NCBI RefSeq assembly: GCF_007826885.1
Contig: NZ_ML675583.1
Location: 110,567 to 174,566 of the forward strand
Reading direction: 5' to 3'
Source: Candidatus Nitrosocosmicus arcticus
GTDB lineage: Archaea; Thermoproteota; Nitrososphaeria; Nitrososphaerales; Nitrososphaeraceae
Length of the DNA: 64,000 nt
The notes below the pieces were generated by a model, which saw only the letters and a program-made list of their open reading frames with translations, ran no database searches and had not been told where the DNA came from. The position numbers were made by a program, and so were the translations under genes. How positions within the stretch are numbered: position 1 is the stretch's first letter; the number at the start of each line of letters is the position of its first letter. This document shows, one piece after another, positions 27,103 through 36,787 of the stretch.

Positions 27103-27504
27103 TTACTCCTGAACATATCCACACTTATTACAAAATTTGGAAGAATTTTTGATTGTACCACCGCAATTAATACAGTATTTTTTTTCAATATCTCCAGATT
27201 GTTTAGTGTTTGAAGGGTTTTCATGCTGGGTAGAGTAAAAATCTGCGATAGCACCAGTGGGTTTAAACGTCTCATCTACGTCCGGAAGGTATCTAGAAGG
27301 AGGAAACGACATCCCGGTCTTTGATTCAGATTTTTCTACCAAGTATATAAGTAAACGAGGAGTAGGTGTATCGGTTTTCGAATCTGTGATTTGTTCACCC
27401 AACCAAAGCGCAAATTTTTTTAGTGTCATTTCAGGCGTGGAAAAGGTTAGGGAATGGGTGGACATGTAATCTTCAGTAGCCAATCGCCCATTAAAGATTT
27501 TCAT
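27103..27504 (-). CDS. C-terminal zinc-ribbon protein (133 aa)
   Basis: An N-terminal alpha/beta domain (STPEMTLKKFALWLGEQI) is followed by a short linker and a C-terminal double-CxxC ribbon CINC...CNKCG of the zinc_ribbon_2 kind. I chose the ATG at 27502-27504 because the longer frame would overlap the upstream gene. The same ribbon ends the next gene upstream, so the two are paralogous in their tails and probably form an operon with a 29-nt gap. Confidence 0.7.
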   Translation of the reverse strand: MKIFNGRLATEDYMSTHSLTFSTPEMTLKKFALWLGEQITDSKTDTPTPRLLIYLVEKSESKTGMSFPPSRYLPDVDETFKPTGAIADFYSTQHENPSNTKQSGDIEKKYCINCGGTIKNSSKFCNKCGYVQE

Positions 27505-27533
27505 AACATATACTAAAAAATTGTGTTTATTAA

Positions 27534-28157
27534 TTATTGTGAATTGCCGCATTTATTACAAAATTTTGCTTGTTTTGGAATCGAAGCAGCACAAACAATA
27601 CAGTTTTTTTTCAACCCCTTTGAATCCGCTGAGTCTTGTTTAGTAATTATGATATCTACTGGTTTATAGGTAGGAATTTCTTGTTGCAACGGGAGATCGT
27701 ATTCTTCACTAGTAGGAGGTGGAGCCAATGGGTAAGTAAAATGGGAGGAGGAGGAGGGCCCCGCATTACCGCCAGCAGATATAAAACCATCTACTCCAAA
27801 ACCACCGCCAGTACCAGCACCACCGCCATCAATATTACCACTATTCCCTGATCCTGATGGATAGGAGGAGGGGGATGTGGAGGGTGAGGTACTAGACCTT
27901 TCACTTTTGTCTTTTGCAGAACCAGCTTTATCGAGTGCTGTTTTAAGTTCAAGAATTACACGACAAGCTAAAAAATTTAAGGCTGAAGAAGATACAAGGA
28001 ATTCACCCATTCTTGAAAAATATTCATTATTTTCCATTTTTCCTTGTTTAAATAACTGAGTTGAATCAAAAAAAGATTCATAATTATCTTGAGTATCATT
28101 AACTAATTGTTTTAGTTTTTCGATTAAGAGACCCAGTGTATCTACTCCAAAGGACAT
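27534..28157 (-). CDS. Zinc-ribbon protein with disordered linker (207 aa)
   Basis: Three parts: a helical N-terminal domain of about 80 residues (LGLLIEKLKQLVNDTQDNYE), a low-complexity Ser/Gly/Pro linker of about 80 residues, and a C-terminal ribbon CIVC...CNKCG. The layout suggests an adaptor in which a helical module is tethered to a zinc ribbon. No family beyond the ribbon is recognised. ATG start; the first gene of a two-gene unit. Confidence 0.72.
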   Translation of the reverse strand: MSFGVDTLGLLIEKLKQLVNDTQDNYESFFDSTQLFKQGKMENNEYFSRMGEFLVSSSALNFLACRVILELKTALDKAGSAKDKSERSSTSPSTSPSSYPSGSGNSGNIDGGGAGTGGGFGVDGFISAGGNAGPSSSSHFTYPLAPPPTSEEYDLPLQQEIPTYKPVDIIITKQDSADSKGLKKNCIVCAASIPKQAKFCNKCGNSQ

Positions 28158-28282
28158 ATCTTGAAAATAAATAAGAACAAATTTAAATTTATGTAATTAT
28201 TGGTAATATAGATAGCGATCTATGATAAAATTATACTTGACAATATTATCATCTTATAAAAATAATTCTAGGTGAAATAGTT

Positions 28283-29611
28283 GTGAAATTTTTAGAAAAC
28301 AATTCAGATTTTGGGATAAATCCATTAGATAAGAAATACAAGATATTATCAGGCAAAAATTTTTTTGTATTATGGTCTAGTTTAGGCATCGGACTACTGG
28401 TAATTTCTGCAGGGTCATTTATCTCCTCTTCAAATTTAGCAGAAGCAATTATTGCAATAGTTGTAGGATCGGTTGTAGGCTCTGTTTTATTAGCCCTAGC
28501 AGGCAAAATAGGTAGTGACCATTCAATTCCTTCAATAGTAAGCATGAGACCAGCCTTTGGTCTACATGGCTCGTATTTTCTTACAATCTTAAATATCTTT
28601 CAATTAATAGGCTGGTCGACTTTTGAGATAACAATATTATCAAAAGCCGCAAATATTTTTAGTAATGGATATATTGATTTTTATATTTGGTCAATCGTTT
28701 TTGGAACAGTAATCATCCTCTTCTGCATTTTGGGACCTTTGAAAATAATTAAACAATGGCTCACCAGGTTTGCGGTCTGGGTCGTATACGGTTCAACAAT
28801 CATCATGCTCATAAATATAATATTAGGCGCCAATAATCTAGATACAGCCAATATAATAAATTCAGGTTCTAGCGATTTTAGTTTTTTTAATTCTCTAGAT
28901 TTAGTCATTGCGATGCCGTTATCATGGCTACCTCTGGTCGCAGATTACAATAGGTTTGCTAAAAAAAGCAAAAATGCTTTTTTTGGAACATTTATTGGAT
29001 TTTCAATTACAAACTGTCTTTTTTATGTAATTGGGCTATTATTAGGCATTAGTGACATATTTGCAATACTACTTGCAATTCAGACCTTCTTTTACGGATT
29101 TATCCTGCTGGTATTAATCGTTGATGAAGTAGATAACGTTTTTGCGAATATTTTCTCATCTGCAATGTCATTTAAGAACATATATAACAAAATAAATTAC
29201 AAATATCTTGTTGTTTTTTTCACAATAGTAGGAGTAGTTCTGTCCAATTTAATTCCAATTTATCAATATGAAAACTTTTTGTTGATAATAGGAGCACTGT
29301 TTGCCCCTCTATTTGCAATTGTTTTGACGGATTATTACATCATAAGGAAAGGGCAAATATCTGTCGAGGAATTCTATGAAAAAAACAACAAGTTCAAAAT
29401 ATCAGCCTTTTTTTCATTTTTCGTTGGAAGTATTACTTACTTTATTCTCTCCCCTATTTCTTTACTTCATGTTGAGGATTTTGCACTAAATATAGGTTCA
29501 ACGATTCCAAGTATAGCAATTTCGATTTTGGTCTTCTTAGTGATAGAACTTTTAATAAAAAAAGTTAAATTAAAAAATAAAGAAGATTCTACAGATAAGA
29601 AAATTGAGTAA
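28283..29611 (+). CDS. NCS1-type purine/cytosine permease-like transporter
   Basis: 442 residues with about 12 membrane segments. The N-terminal motif NPLDKKYKILSGKNFFVLWSS and PAFGLHGSYFL match nucleobase-cation symporter-1 (CodB/purine-cytosine permease) proteins, and AMPLSWLPLVADYNRFAKKS is the conserved middle helix. Substrate could be cytosine, another base, hydantoin or thiamine precursor. Translation starts at GTG. Followed after 14 bp by an NADH dehydrogenase gene. Confidence 0.8.
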   Translation: MKFLENNSDFGINPLDKKYKILSGKNFFVLWSSLGIGLLVISAGSFISSSNLAEAIIAIVVGSVVGSVLLALAGKIGSDHSIPSIVSMRPAFGLHGSYFLTILNIFQLIGWSTFEITILSKAANIFSNGYIDFYIWSIVFGTVIILFCILGPLKIIKQWLTRFAVWVVYGSTIIMLINIILGANNLDTANIINSGSSDFSFFNSLDLVIAMPLSWLPLVADYNRFAKKSKNAFFGTFIGFSITNCLFYVIGLLLGISDIFAILLAIQTFFYGFILLVLIVDEVDNVFANIFSSAMSFKNIYNKINYKYLVVFFTIVGVVLSNLIPIYQYENFLLIIGALFAPLFAIVLTDYYIIRKGQISVEEFYEKNNKFKISAFFSFFVGSITYFILSPISLLHVEDFALNIGSTIPSIAISILVFLVIELLIKKVKLKNKEDSTDKKIE

Positions 29612-29625
29612 AAAGAGGATGTAAA

Positions 29626-30885
29626 ATGTCGGCGTCGAAAAAGAAAATAGTAATCCTAGGTGCAGGCTATGCGGGAATCTTTCTTAGTACTAACCTTTCA
29701 TCAAAATTAGACAAGGATTCAAATGAAATAATACTAATAGATAGAAACAATTATCATCAGCTGATGCAAGAAATACATCTAGTAGCATCCGGTTTTAGAA
29801 CTGCAGAACAATTGAAAATTCCAATCTCATCCTTAATTCAGGGTAAAAACGTACATTTTATTCAAGACGATATAAAGAGAATAGTTCCGGACAAGAGTCT
29901 TATATCTTTGAATTCAGGAGATATCAAATATGATGAATTGATAGTATGTTTGGGGTCTTCCACAAAATACTTCAATATACCAGGTGCTGATAAATACACC
30001 CTTCCTATTAGATCAATATATGATGCTTCAATTATTCATGATCACATTTCAAAAATAATTAGTGAAGAAAATAAAAAACACAATATAGTAATAGTAGGAG
30101 CAGGGGCCACAGGTGTAAGCCTTGGGAGCTCCTTGGCAGAGATGATAAATGCTTCACCAAATAAAAGCAATATTAAAGTAAACATAATCGAAGCCACCTC
30201 AACTATTTTACCTGGATGGGATATCAGAGTCAAAAATAAAACTGAAGAGATTTTAAAAGTCAAAGGTATAAGGATTTTCCATAACTCACTTGTGGAAAGA
30301 GTTGAAGAACATACTCTATTTCTTAAGGATGGTCTAGAGATTAATTCTTCATTAATAATATGGACAGCAGGAGTAAGGGGATATAATATAGACATAGAGC
30401 CTACAATCGACAAGACCAATGATGGCAGAATAATAGTTAATGAATATTGCCAAACTAATCAGTATAAGAACATCTATTCGATTGGTGATTTGGCAGCGAT
30501 GAAAAACACTAAAGGGGCATTATATCCTCCATTAGCACAAATCGCAGTAAGACAAGCACGTTATTTGGCAGACAACATCGCAGAATACCACATCGAAGGA
30601 AACAATCCAAAAGAAAAATTTGATTATGAAATAAAAGCTCAAATAATTTCTGTAGGTAGTGATGAATATGTTGGCTTGTTAAATAATTATGTAGTGAGTG
30701 GAGATCTTGCAAAGATGATTGATGAATTTACCAAACAAACTTACATGAAATCGTTGAAGACCGGAGGGAAAAATATATCTGTCAATTTATATGAAAATGA
30801 CTTTTTTTCGCAAGTAATGGCAGGTATAACCTTTGCTGGATTCACATTCTTTAAAGGTTTAGAAAAATTGGAAAAATTGGCATAA
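29626..30885 (+). CDS. ndh: Type-2 NADH dehydrogenase-like flavoprotein
   Basis: 419-residue, two-dinucleotide-domain oxidoreductase. FAD motif IVILGAGYAGIFLST at residue 8, NAD(P) motif NIVIVGAGATGVSLGSSLAE in the middle, and the second FAD motif NIYSIGDLAAM. The C-terminal 60 residues (FFKGLEKLEKL) are amphipathic, as in membrane-associated NDH-2. It would pass electrons from NADH to quinone without pumping protons; a sulfide:quinone or ferredoxin reductase role cannot be excluded. A strong T-tract follows the stop. Confidence 0.83.
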   Translation: MSASKKKIVILGAGYAGIFLSTNLSSKLDKDSNEIILIDRNNYHQLMQEIHLVASGFRTAEQLKIPISSLIQGKNVHFIQDDIKRIVPDKSLISLNSGDIKYDELIVCLGSSTKYFNIPGADKYTLPIRSIYDASIIHDHISKIISEENKKHNIVIVGAGATGVSLGSSLAEMINASPNKSNIKVNIIEATSTILPGWDIRVKNKTEEILKVKGIRIFHNSLVERVEEHTLFLKDGLEINSSLIIWTAGVRGYNIDIEPTIDKTNDGRIIVNEYCQTNQYKNIYSIGDLAAMKNTKGALYPPLAQIAVRQARYLADNIAEYHIEGNNPKEKFDYEIKAQIISVGSDEYVGLLNNYVVSGDLAKMIDEFTKQTYMKSLKTGGKNISVNLYENDFFSQVMAGITFAGFTFFKGLEKLEKLA

Positions 30886-30912
30886 TACTTTAAGAAAGGA
30901 AAGATGCTCTAA

Positions 30913-30929
30913 TTTTTTTTCTTTTTTTT
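30913..30929 (+). terminator. T-tract terminator after ndh
   Basis: Two runs of eight Ts separated by one C, 28 bp after the ndh stop codon. Confidence 0.55.
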
Positions 30930-31079
30930 GTTGTAATTAAGCGTCATCTTAAAAAATACCATAAACGCAGTTCATGTATTTGGATTCAAAACTATAAGAT
31001 CAATAGAATTGCATATCAATATCAATATCAATACTTCAAATTCTCAAGAAACAGACAAAAAAAGTGAATCGGTGAACCT

Positions 31080-31985
31080 TTAGGGATGTTTATGTTCATG
31101 TTCATGTCGATGTTCATCGGTATGTAAGTGGGGATGTGAGTGAGACAAGCCACCATGGCTATGAGAATGATATATTTTCTTAAAGACAGCATATAAAGCC
31201 GTTATTCCAAAGCCCAAAGTAATAAACATGACGATGGTAGGACCGGATGAAGAATCCAAAAAGAAACTAGCATACATGCCAGAAAAAGATGCAACCGATC
31301 CTATGATAATAGATAGAAATACAACATTTGAAAAATTATTTGATAACAGTCTAGCAGAAATGGCTGGACCTACTATTACTGATGCGAGTAATGTTACTCC
31401 AATTGATGACATTGAAACAATAATTATGGTAGCCAGGACAAATGAAAAAAGTAATTCGATATATGACGTCTTAATCCCGCTTATTTTAGCACTTTCGTTA
31501 TCAAAAAAGGAAAAAACTAAGCGCTTATGGAGTAAAAAAAAGAAGGCACCTGAAAGTATTGTTACTGAAACAATAATATAAAGATCTTGTTCTGTAATGG
31601 CTAAAATATTTCCAAATAAAAGAGATTCGAAATTCCTCGTATACCTATTTGTCATACTTACTAGTAACACTCCAAAGGCAAAAATAGCGGTGGTAACCAG
31701 CCCTATTGCAGCATCAGGTTTAATTTTGTTTCTCTTACTTATTTCATAGATCACAAAAGAGGCCAAGTAGCTCCAAATAATTGCTCCAACATAGTAGTTC
31801 AAACCTGCAATATTTCCTACTATTGCTCCTCCAAAAGCAGCATGTGAAAGTCCATGACCGACATAGCTTAGTCCTCTTAAAATAATATATACTCCAGCTA
31901 AGCCACAAACACCCCCAAGCAAAACTGAAACTATAATTCCCTTTATAAAAAATTCATATTGAAATGGTAACAGAAGATCAATCAT
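31080..31985 (-). CDS. znuB: Metal ABC transporter permease (ZnuB/MntB family) with His-rich tail
   Basis: 301 residues, about eight to nine membrane helices. The family motif GLSYVGHGLSHAAFGGAIVG is near residue 38. The C-terminal ~25 residues are a His-rich cytoplasmic tail (HSHSHGGLSHSHPHLH, then more His), probably a metal-binding buffer. It is the last gene of a solute-binding protein, ATPase, permease set directly downstream of the urease accessory genes. Zinc is the family default; manganese or nickel is possible. Confidence 0.85.
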   Translation of the reverse strand: MIDLLLPFQYEFFIKGIIVSVLLGGVCGLAGVYIILRGLSYVGHGLSHAAFGGAIVGNIAGLNYYVGAIIWSYLASFVIYEISKRNKIKPDAAIGLVTTAIFAFGVLLVSMTNRYTRNFESLLFGNILAITEQDLYIIVSVTILSGAFFFLLHKRLVFSFFDNESAKISGIKTSYIELLFSFVLATIIIVSMSSIGVTLLASVIVGPAISARLLSNNFSNVVFLSIIIGSVASFSGMYASFFLDSSSGPTIVMFITLGFGITALYAVFKKIYHSHSHGGLSHSHPHLHTDEHRHEHEHKHP

Positions 31986-31995
31986 ATGATCTTCA

Positions 31996-32736
31996 TTATT
32001 TTATTTTGTAACCTGAAAGTCCATATGTTTTTAGAAGGTTATCTTCTTTAAGAACATCTTGTGGATGACCTTCAGCGATTACATATTTATTAAAACAAAT
32101 AACCCAAGGAGAACGATTAGCAATATGAGTTATATCATGGGTAGACAAAATTACAGTCATTCCATTGTTATTGAGTGTTTTTAATATATCAAATATTTTT
32201 TCCCTTGAAACATAATCTAGACCCGTTGTTGGCTCATCCAAAATAAGAACATCAGGGTTTCTAATCAATGCCCTGCCCAAAAAGACACGTTGTTGCTCTC
32301 CTCCAGAAAGTGCACGTATGTGTCGTTTTTCGTAGCCACTCAATCCTAATATTTTCAATGTATCTTTGATTTGGTTTTTCAATTTTTTATCTATCCATGG
32401 AAGGTAACTTTTGTAGCTCCATGATCCCATTGCTATGACTTCTTGTACAGAAACTGGAAAATTCCAATCAATAGTTTCTATCTGTGGAACATATCCAACA
32501 GAAGGATAATAGAAAATGGAATCGCAGTCATTGCAAATGTACTCAATATCTCCATTCCATGGTTCGTAAATTCCACATATTAGTTTTAATAAAGTAGTTT
32601 TTCCAGATCCACTAGGACCTACTATAGAAACAAATCGACCTTTTGGTATAGACAAATTGACTCCCTCTATAACAAAATTATGATAGGTAAATCCATAGGA
32701 TACACCAGTTAATTTTAGATATTCAAAGGAGCCCAT
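31996..32736 (-). CDS. znuC: Metal ABC transporter ATP-binding protein
   Basis: 246-residue ATPase. Walker A GPSGSGKTTLLKL, signature ALSGGEQQRVFLGRAL, Walker B DVLILDEPTTGLD and switch His in LSTHDITHI. A CNDC motif lies in the insertion after Walker A (IEYICNDCDSI), which is unusual for a ZnuC-type ATPase and could bind metal. It sits 10 bp from the permease gene; 47 bp separate it from the binding-protein gene. Confidence 0.87.
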   Translation of the reverse strand: MGSFEYLKLTGVSYGFTYHNFVIEGVNLSIPKGRFVSIVGPSGSGKTTLLKLICGIYEPWNGDIEYICNDCDSIFYYPSVGYVPQIETIDWNFPVSVQEVIAMGSWSYKSYLPWIDKKLKNQIKDTLKILGLSGYEKRHIRALSGGEQQRVFLGRALIRNPDVLILDEPTTGLDYVSREKIFDILKTLNNNGMTVILSTHDITHIANRSPWVICFNKYVIAEGHPQDVLKEDNLLKTYGLSGYKIK

Positions 32737-32783
32737 CCTAATGATATTAATTGAGATGTTTATTAATATTTAATAAAAAAAAT

Positions 32784-33809
32784 TTATGGTATGTATGTAT
32801 TTTCAGGATTTATGTTAATCAGACTACTAGTATTTCCCCCTAACGGGTTTATCATGTGCTCCATATTATCAAGCATCATTCCTACATACGTATGGTTAGG
32901 ACTTGTTAAATTACCAGGAAGTGAATCATCTCTCAAGGTCTGTACTATATCTACACCAGCTTCTTCAGCTATTTGATCAGTAATTCTATTTGAAAAGACC
33001 TCTGAGGCAAAGATAGCCGGTATCTTTTCAGCCTTAATTTGATCAATTAATTTGGCTATATCAAGAGGTGATGGTTCTGAGAAATCTGATGGTTGCACAG
33101 CACCTATCACGGTTATGTTATATCTTGGTGCAAAATACGCCCATGAATCATGATAAGTTATCAATTTTCTATTTTCTGGCGATATACTTTGTACGGCTTC
33201 TTTTATTCCTTCATCTAGCTGTTTTAGTAAAGCAATGTACTTTTCAGCGTTCTCTGTATAATGAGCAGTATTATTTGGATCCATCTCGATTAATTTATCT
33301 TTAGTTAAATTAGCAAACTTCATAGCATTTACCGGATTTAACCATAAATGAGGATTAGGATGACCCAGTTCCCTAGGAAAACTAAAATCAAATATCCAAC
33401 CTGTCGAATTAACAGTATTATCTGCAAGCTTTAACAACTGAATGTCTGGCTTGTTCTTAAGTGACTCATTTACAACTTTTTCCATATTGTCCTCTAGAAA
33501 TAATCCGTTAATGATAACAAGATCTGCACTGCTTAATTTTATTATATCAGATGGAACTGGTTCAAAGGTATGTGAATTTACACCCTCTGGGACCAAACCA
33601 GTCAGGCTTATTTTGTCTCCTGCTATATTTTTAACAATATTGGTTATTGGAGATACAGATGTAATAACGCTCAATGTTTTATTAGCAGGAGCATAAACCG
33701 GATTTAGATTATTATCAATGCTTGTGGAGATCACCGCAAATAAAGACAAAAGTATTGTAAACGTAACTACAAACATTATTTTGGTGTTATTAAAAAAATT
33801 TTCTGACAT
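32784..33809 (-). CDS. znuA: Metal ABC transporter substrate-binding protein (ZnuA family)
   Basis: 341 residues with an N-terminal membrane anchor/signal (FVVTFTILLSLFAVIST) facing the protein outward. The cluster A-1 metal ligands are recognisable: His in GVNSHTFEPVPSD, His in HPNPHLWLNP, His in ITYHDSWAYFA, and an acidic residue near FASEVFSN. The internal His-rich loop of zinc-specific ZnuA is missing, so Mn or another divalent ion is possible. First gene of the transporter operon. Confidence 0.86.
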   Translation of the reverse strand: MSENFFNNTKIMFVVTFTILLSLFAVISTSIDNNLNPVYAPANKTLSVITSVSPITNIVKNIAGDKISLTGLVPEGVNSHTFEPVPSDIIKLSSADLVIINGLFLEDNMEKVVNESLKNKPDIQLLKLADNTVNSTGWIFDFSFPRELGHPNPHLWLNPVNAMKFANLTKDKLIEMDPNNTAHYTENAEKYIALLKQLDEGIKEAVQSISPENRKLITYHDSWAYFAPRYNITVIGAVQPSDFSEPSPLDIAKLIDQIKAEKIPAIFASEVFSNRITDQIAEEAGVDIVQTLRDDSLPGNLTSPNHTYVGMMLDNMEHMINPLGGNTSSLININPENTYIP

Positions 33810-33903
33810 TCTAAATCATTATAAATGATTTTATTAATTTTTTTAATGGTGAATTATTGGTTTTGGGACAGAAAATGCATTTATAGTAGTATCGGTGGTC
33901 TTC

Positions 33904-34839
33904 TTAGGCCTTTCTGATTCCACTAAATGAAACATTTAGAACATTTCTCCTTACTATTCTAACTATAGAATAAATTATGTCACGGATATCATAAACAAAT
34001 GAGCCTAATAACCGGATTAATAAACCATTTTCGCCTGGCAATTTTGTACATCCACCAATAGCTTTTTTTGTTCCAGATAATATTTCTAGTATTTCATTTT
34101 GGATGGTGTTTACTTTCTCCTTAGGGGTTAGAATATAAACATTCCCCAGTATTTCATAATTATTTAATATCCCAAAAGATCGTATATTTTCCACCTTGGG
34201 CTCTATTTTTGCTACATCAATTAATCTCAATTTATCCTCTTGATTTACTGACTTGACTTTCATATAGCATATATCATATTCAAAAGATTCATTGCTAGCA
34301 ACCCTACCAGGTGTTAATATTTCAGAATAAATACAGGTAGCTTCATCATGAACCTTAATATTTGAAACCTGATAGAATCTAGAATCTCTAAATGGTATTA
34401 TTTGATCAGGTATATATTCTAAGTAACAATCTTTATCAACATTCAAATTTATTATTTGAGATCCAAAGTTTTTATTCATCCTGTATATTCTAGTAGCACT
34501 TTGAGTAGTAACATGTGATTTAGCTGAATTAGTAAGTGTAATGTCAATTCTATACCTATCACCTTGCAAAATGCCTCCAGATGGGGAAATAATATAAACA
34601 TAAGCCATCTCTGGAAATGTCTCTTCAAGATAAAGGGCACGTTTTATGCATAAAGGAACCTTGTAATATTGGTGTTTTATGGATGTTTTATGACTATCTG
34701 GATCATGTTCCAGACCCAGTTGTAAAACACCTAATTTACCTGACTGTCCAACAGCCAATTGTTCCAACGGATTATCATAATCTAAAATTTCATCAGGAAT
34801 ATTTTCAGGAGTACAATAAGAAAGATTATACGAACTCAT
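33904..34839 (-). CDS. ureD: Urease accessory protein UreD (UreH)
   Basis: About 311 residues. UreD hallmarks: ISPSGGILQGDRYRIDITL, AKSHVTTQSATRIYRM and YLEYIPDQIIPFRDSRFYQ, all of the beta-helix scaffold that binds apo-urease and receives nickel from UreG. I use the ATG at 34837-34839; the frame extends three codons upstream only from a TTG. Last gene of the ureE-F-G-D run; only 14 bp follow ureG. Confidence 0.93.
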   Translation of the reverse strand: MSSYNLSYCTPENIPDEILDYDNPLEQLAVGQSGKLGVLQLGLEHDPDSHKTSIKHQYYKVPLCIKRALYLEETFPEMAYVYIISPSGGILQGDRYRIDITLTNSAKSHVTTQSATRIYRMNKNFGSQIINLNVDKDCYLEYIPDQIIPFRDSRFYQVSNIKVHDEATCIYSEILTPGRVASNESFEYDICYMKVKSVNQEDKLRLIDVAKIEPKVENIRSFGILNNYEILGNVYILTPKEKVNTIQNEILEILSGTKKAIGGCTKLPGENGLLIRLLGSFVYDIRDIIYSIVRIVRRNVLNVSFSGIRKA

Positions 34840-34853
34840 GGAAATCAATAAGA

Positions 34854-35510
34854 TTAATTGATGGCAACTGATTTAGGAGGTGCATCAAATAACAAGTCCT
34901 TTACGATTTGTTCTGCCACGGTTTTAACACCCTGACCTGTTTTGCTGTTAACAAAAACATATGGTCTATCATTTCGAACAATTTTGGCGTCTCGCTCCAT
35001 GATGCTTAGGTTGGCACCTATGAAAGAAGCAATATCTATCTTGTTGATTACCAATAAATCAGATGTTTCGATTCCAAGTCCACGCTTTCTTGGATATTTA
35101 TCCCCTCCAGAAACATCGATGATATAAATAAAATAGTCGGCCAACGCAGGACTGAAGGTGGTTGTAATGTTATCGCCCCCACTTTCAATAATTATTAAAT
35201 CAAGATCGGGATGTTTGGATTCCATCTCCTCTACAACAGATATATTAATTGAAGGATCTTCTCTCACTGCAGTATGAGGGCAACCTCCGGTGGCAATGCC
35301 TATTACTAGATCCTCCGGCATTAGCCCTTTTTCGGTGGCAAGGTTTTTTCTCATTCTATCGGCATCTTCTCTAGAAACAACATCGTTAGAAATAATTCCA
35401 ACATTATATCCATCATTCTTTAAAATAGGAACTAATTGTTCGATTAACATGGTTTTTCCTGATCCAACAGGTCCTCCTATGCCTATACGTGGAATTCTTG
35501 AAACTGCCAT
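34854..35510 (-). CDS. ureG: Urease accessory GTPase UreG
   Basis: About 218 residues. P-loop IGIGGPVGSGKTMLIEQL, the metal-site motif TGGCPHTAVREDPS (CPH), IIIESGGDN and the guanine motif VINKIDIA identify the SIMIBI GTPase that delivers nickel. The ATG at 35508-35510 gives the standard N-terminus MAVSRIPRIGIGG; a longer in-frame extension into ureF is unlikely. No His-rich N-terminus, as is usual when UreE handles metal storage. Confidence 0.96.
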   Translation of the reverse strand: MAVSRIPRIGIGGPVGSGKTMLIEQLVPILKNDGYNVGIISNDVVSREDADRMRKNLATEKGLMPEDLVIGIATGGCPHTAVREDPSINISVVEEMESKHPDLDLIIIESGGDNITTTFSPALADYFIYIIDVSGGDKYPRKRGLGIETSDLLVINKIDIASFIGANLSIMERDAKIVRNDRPYVFVNSKTGQGVKTVAEQIVKDLLFDAPPKSVAIN

Positions 35511-35529
35511 AAAAAAATAAAGGAAAAAA

Positions 35530-36255
35530 TCAAGTAATAAACATTTTTGAATCCATCTGTTCATGATGCATTTGAATTATATCAAGTTGAGGAATAAATT
35601 GCCACATACTATCCAGAGGTCTATTAATATTTTTTTTCACCGTTGATAGAATCACTGGTTTCATCTCATCTATAAGCATCTGCCCTTCAATATGCTGAAG
35701 AATACCCAATCTAAGAGATGCTCCAATTACACTAACAACAAACCCATATAGCAACATCAAACCAGCTCGCTCTTTAGTTATTTTCATAGAATTACATCCT
35801 AAGGCGTATGATAAAGGATAAACACCCTTTGCATGACCGCTTTTAATATTTTTTGAATAGAAATCCAAATATTCATCGTTATGAATAAATGCAGAAACAC
35901 ATCTTAGGAACTGAATTCCTGATCTTGTTGAAGCCGAACGAGTTTCATCTACCAGCCTCATAAAATAATATGTATTATCCAATTCTAATAACGACATAAA
36001 GTCTTTCTTTTGAATACTATCATACACATTACCTACAACACAGCAATCAGTAGGTCCTATTTGTTGTACAAGGTAAGCTTTGATAAAATCCGAAATCTCG
36101 CCGTATGTTAGCTTTCTGTTTTTATCATAGAATAATAATTCCAGGCCATTTGAAGTGGTATACAAACCGGTCGGAAAAAAAGAATCAGATAATTGTAAAA
36201 AACTTAAATCCGCAGTGGATGGTGTGGTGGATTCATTATCCTTATCAGTGTGCAT
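35530..36255 (-). CDS. ureF: Urease accessory protein UreF
   Basis: About 241 residues, all helical. Motifs are LQLSDSFFPTGLYTTSNGLE at the N-terminus, then GHAKGVYPLSYALGC and the Arg in LRLGILQHIEGQ. It bridges UreD and UreG in the activation complex. I choose the ATG at 36253-36255; the TTG three codons earlier is less likely. It overlaps ureE by 11 nt. Confidence 0.92.
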   Translation of the reverse strand: MHTDKDNESTTPSTADLSFLQLSDSFFPTGLYTTSNGLELLFYDKNRKLTYGEISDFIKAYLVQQIGPTDCCVVGNVYDSIQKKDFMSLLELDNTYYFMRLVDETRSASTRSGIQFLRCVSAFIHNDEYLDFYSKNIKSGHAKGVYPLSYALGCNSMKITKERAGLMLLYGFVVSVIGASLRLGILQHIEGQMLIDEMKPVILSTVKKNINRPLDSMWQFIPQLDIIQMHHEQMDSKMFIT

Positions 36256-36787
36256 GAATATCAAATCCCTGATCAGGCTCGAAAATGAGTTGCTCTGAGC
36301 GAATTTCTATATAGTCTTTTAAATCTGACAATAATCTCAAGAAAAGATTTATTTCATCTGGACTTTGAATAGGAAAAACGATATCACGATTTTCGATTTT
36401 TAATGGCCTATGTAAGTTTCCAATAGTATGTCCTACTTTTATTGCCACGTTAGTGAGTTCATCATCATTGTCATGCTCATGATGACGATTGTGTAAATGG
36501 TTTTTTTTAATATTCAATATGGCCACAAGCTCAGGAGATAATTTTATGACTATCATTTTAGTATCATCAAGAAAAACTACATCACCGTCTTTAAGATGGG
36601 TTCTAGAAGGCAAAATAAATCCGATATCGGTCTCTTTGTCTGAAAACTTTCTCATTCTAACCTTCTCGGTTTCAGATCTCTGAATTACTACATTCTCGAC
36701 GGTATTTTTTTTAACCGACTCTTCATATTTTTGATGTAATTGTGGATCCTTCTTTATATTTCCTATAACAGTTGTAATGGTTAACAT
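36245..36787 (-). CDS. ureE: Urease accessory metallochaperone UreE
   Basis: 180 residues. N-terminal barrel with FILPSRTHLKDGDVVFLDD, then the metal-binding domain with AIKVGHTIGNLHRPLKIEN. The His conserved near the nickel site is in IGNLHRP, and extra His occur in a mid-protein stretch (HLHNRHHEHD) and at the C-terminus (FDIHAH). These would hand nickel to UreG. First of the accessory genes, 120 bp downstream of a small unknown gene. Confidence 0.92.
   Translation of the reverse strand: MLTITTVIGNIKKDPQLHQKYEESVKKNTVENVVIQRSETEKVRMRKFSDKETDIGFILPSRTHLKDGDVVFLDDTKMIVIKLSPELVAILNIKKNHLHNRHHEHDNDDELTNVAIKVGHTIGNLHRPLKIENRDIVFPIQSPDEINLFLRLLSDLKDYIEIRSEQLIFEPDQGFDIHAH

Noticed and set aside
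31013..31033. 6-bp microsatellite (atatca units)
   Set aside because: Only about three units; within chance expectation for AT-rich intergenic DNA.
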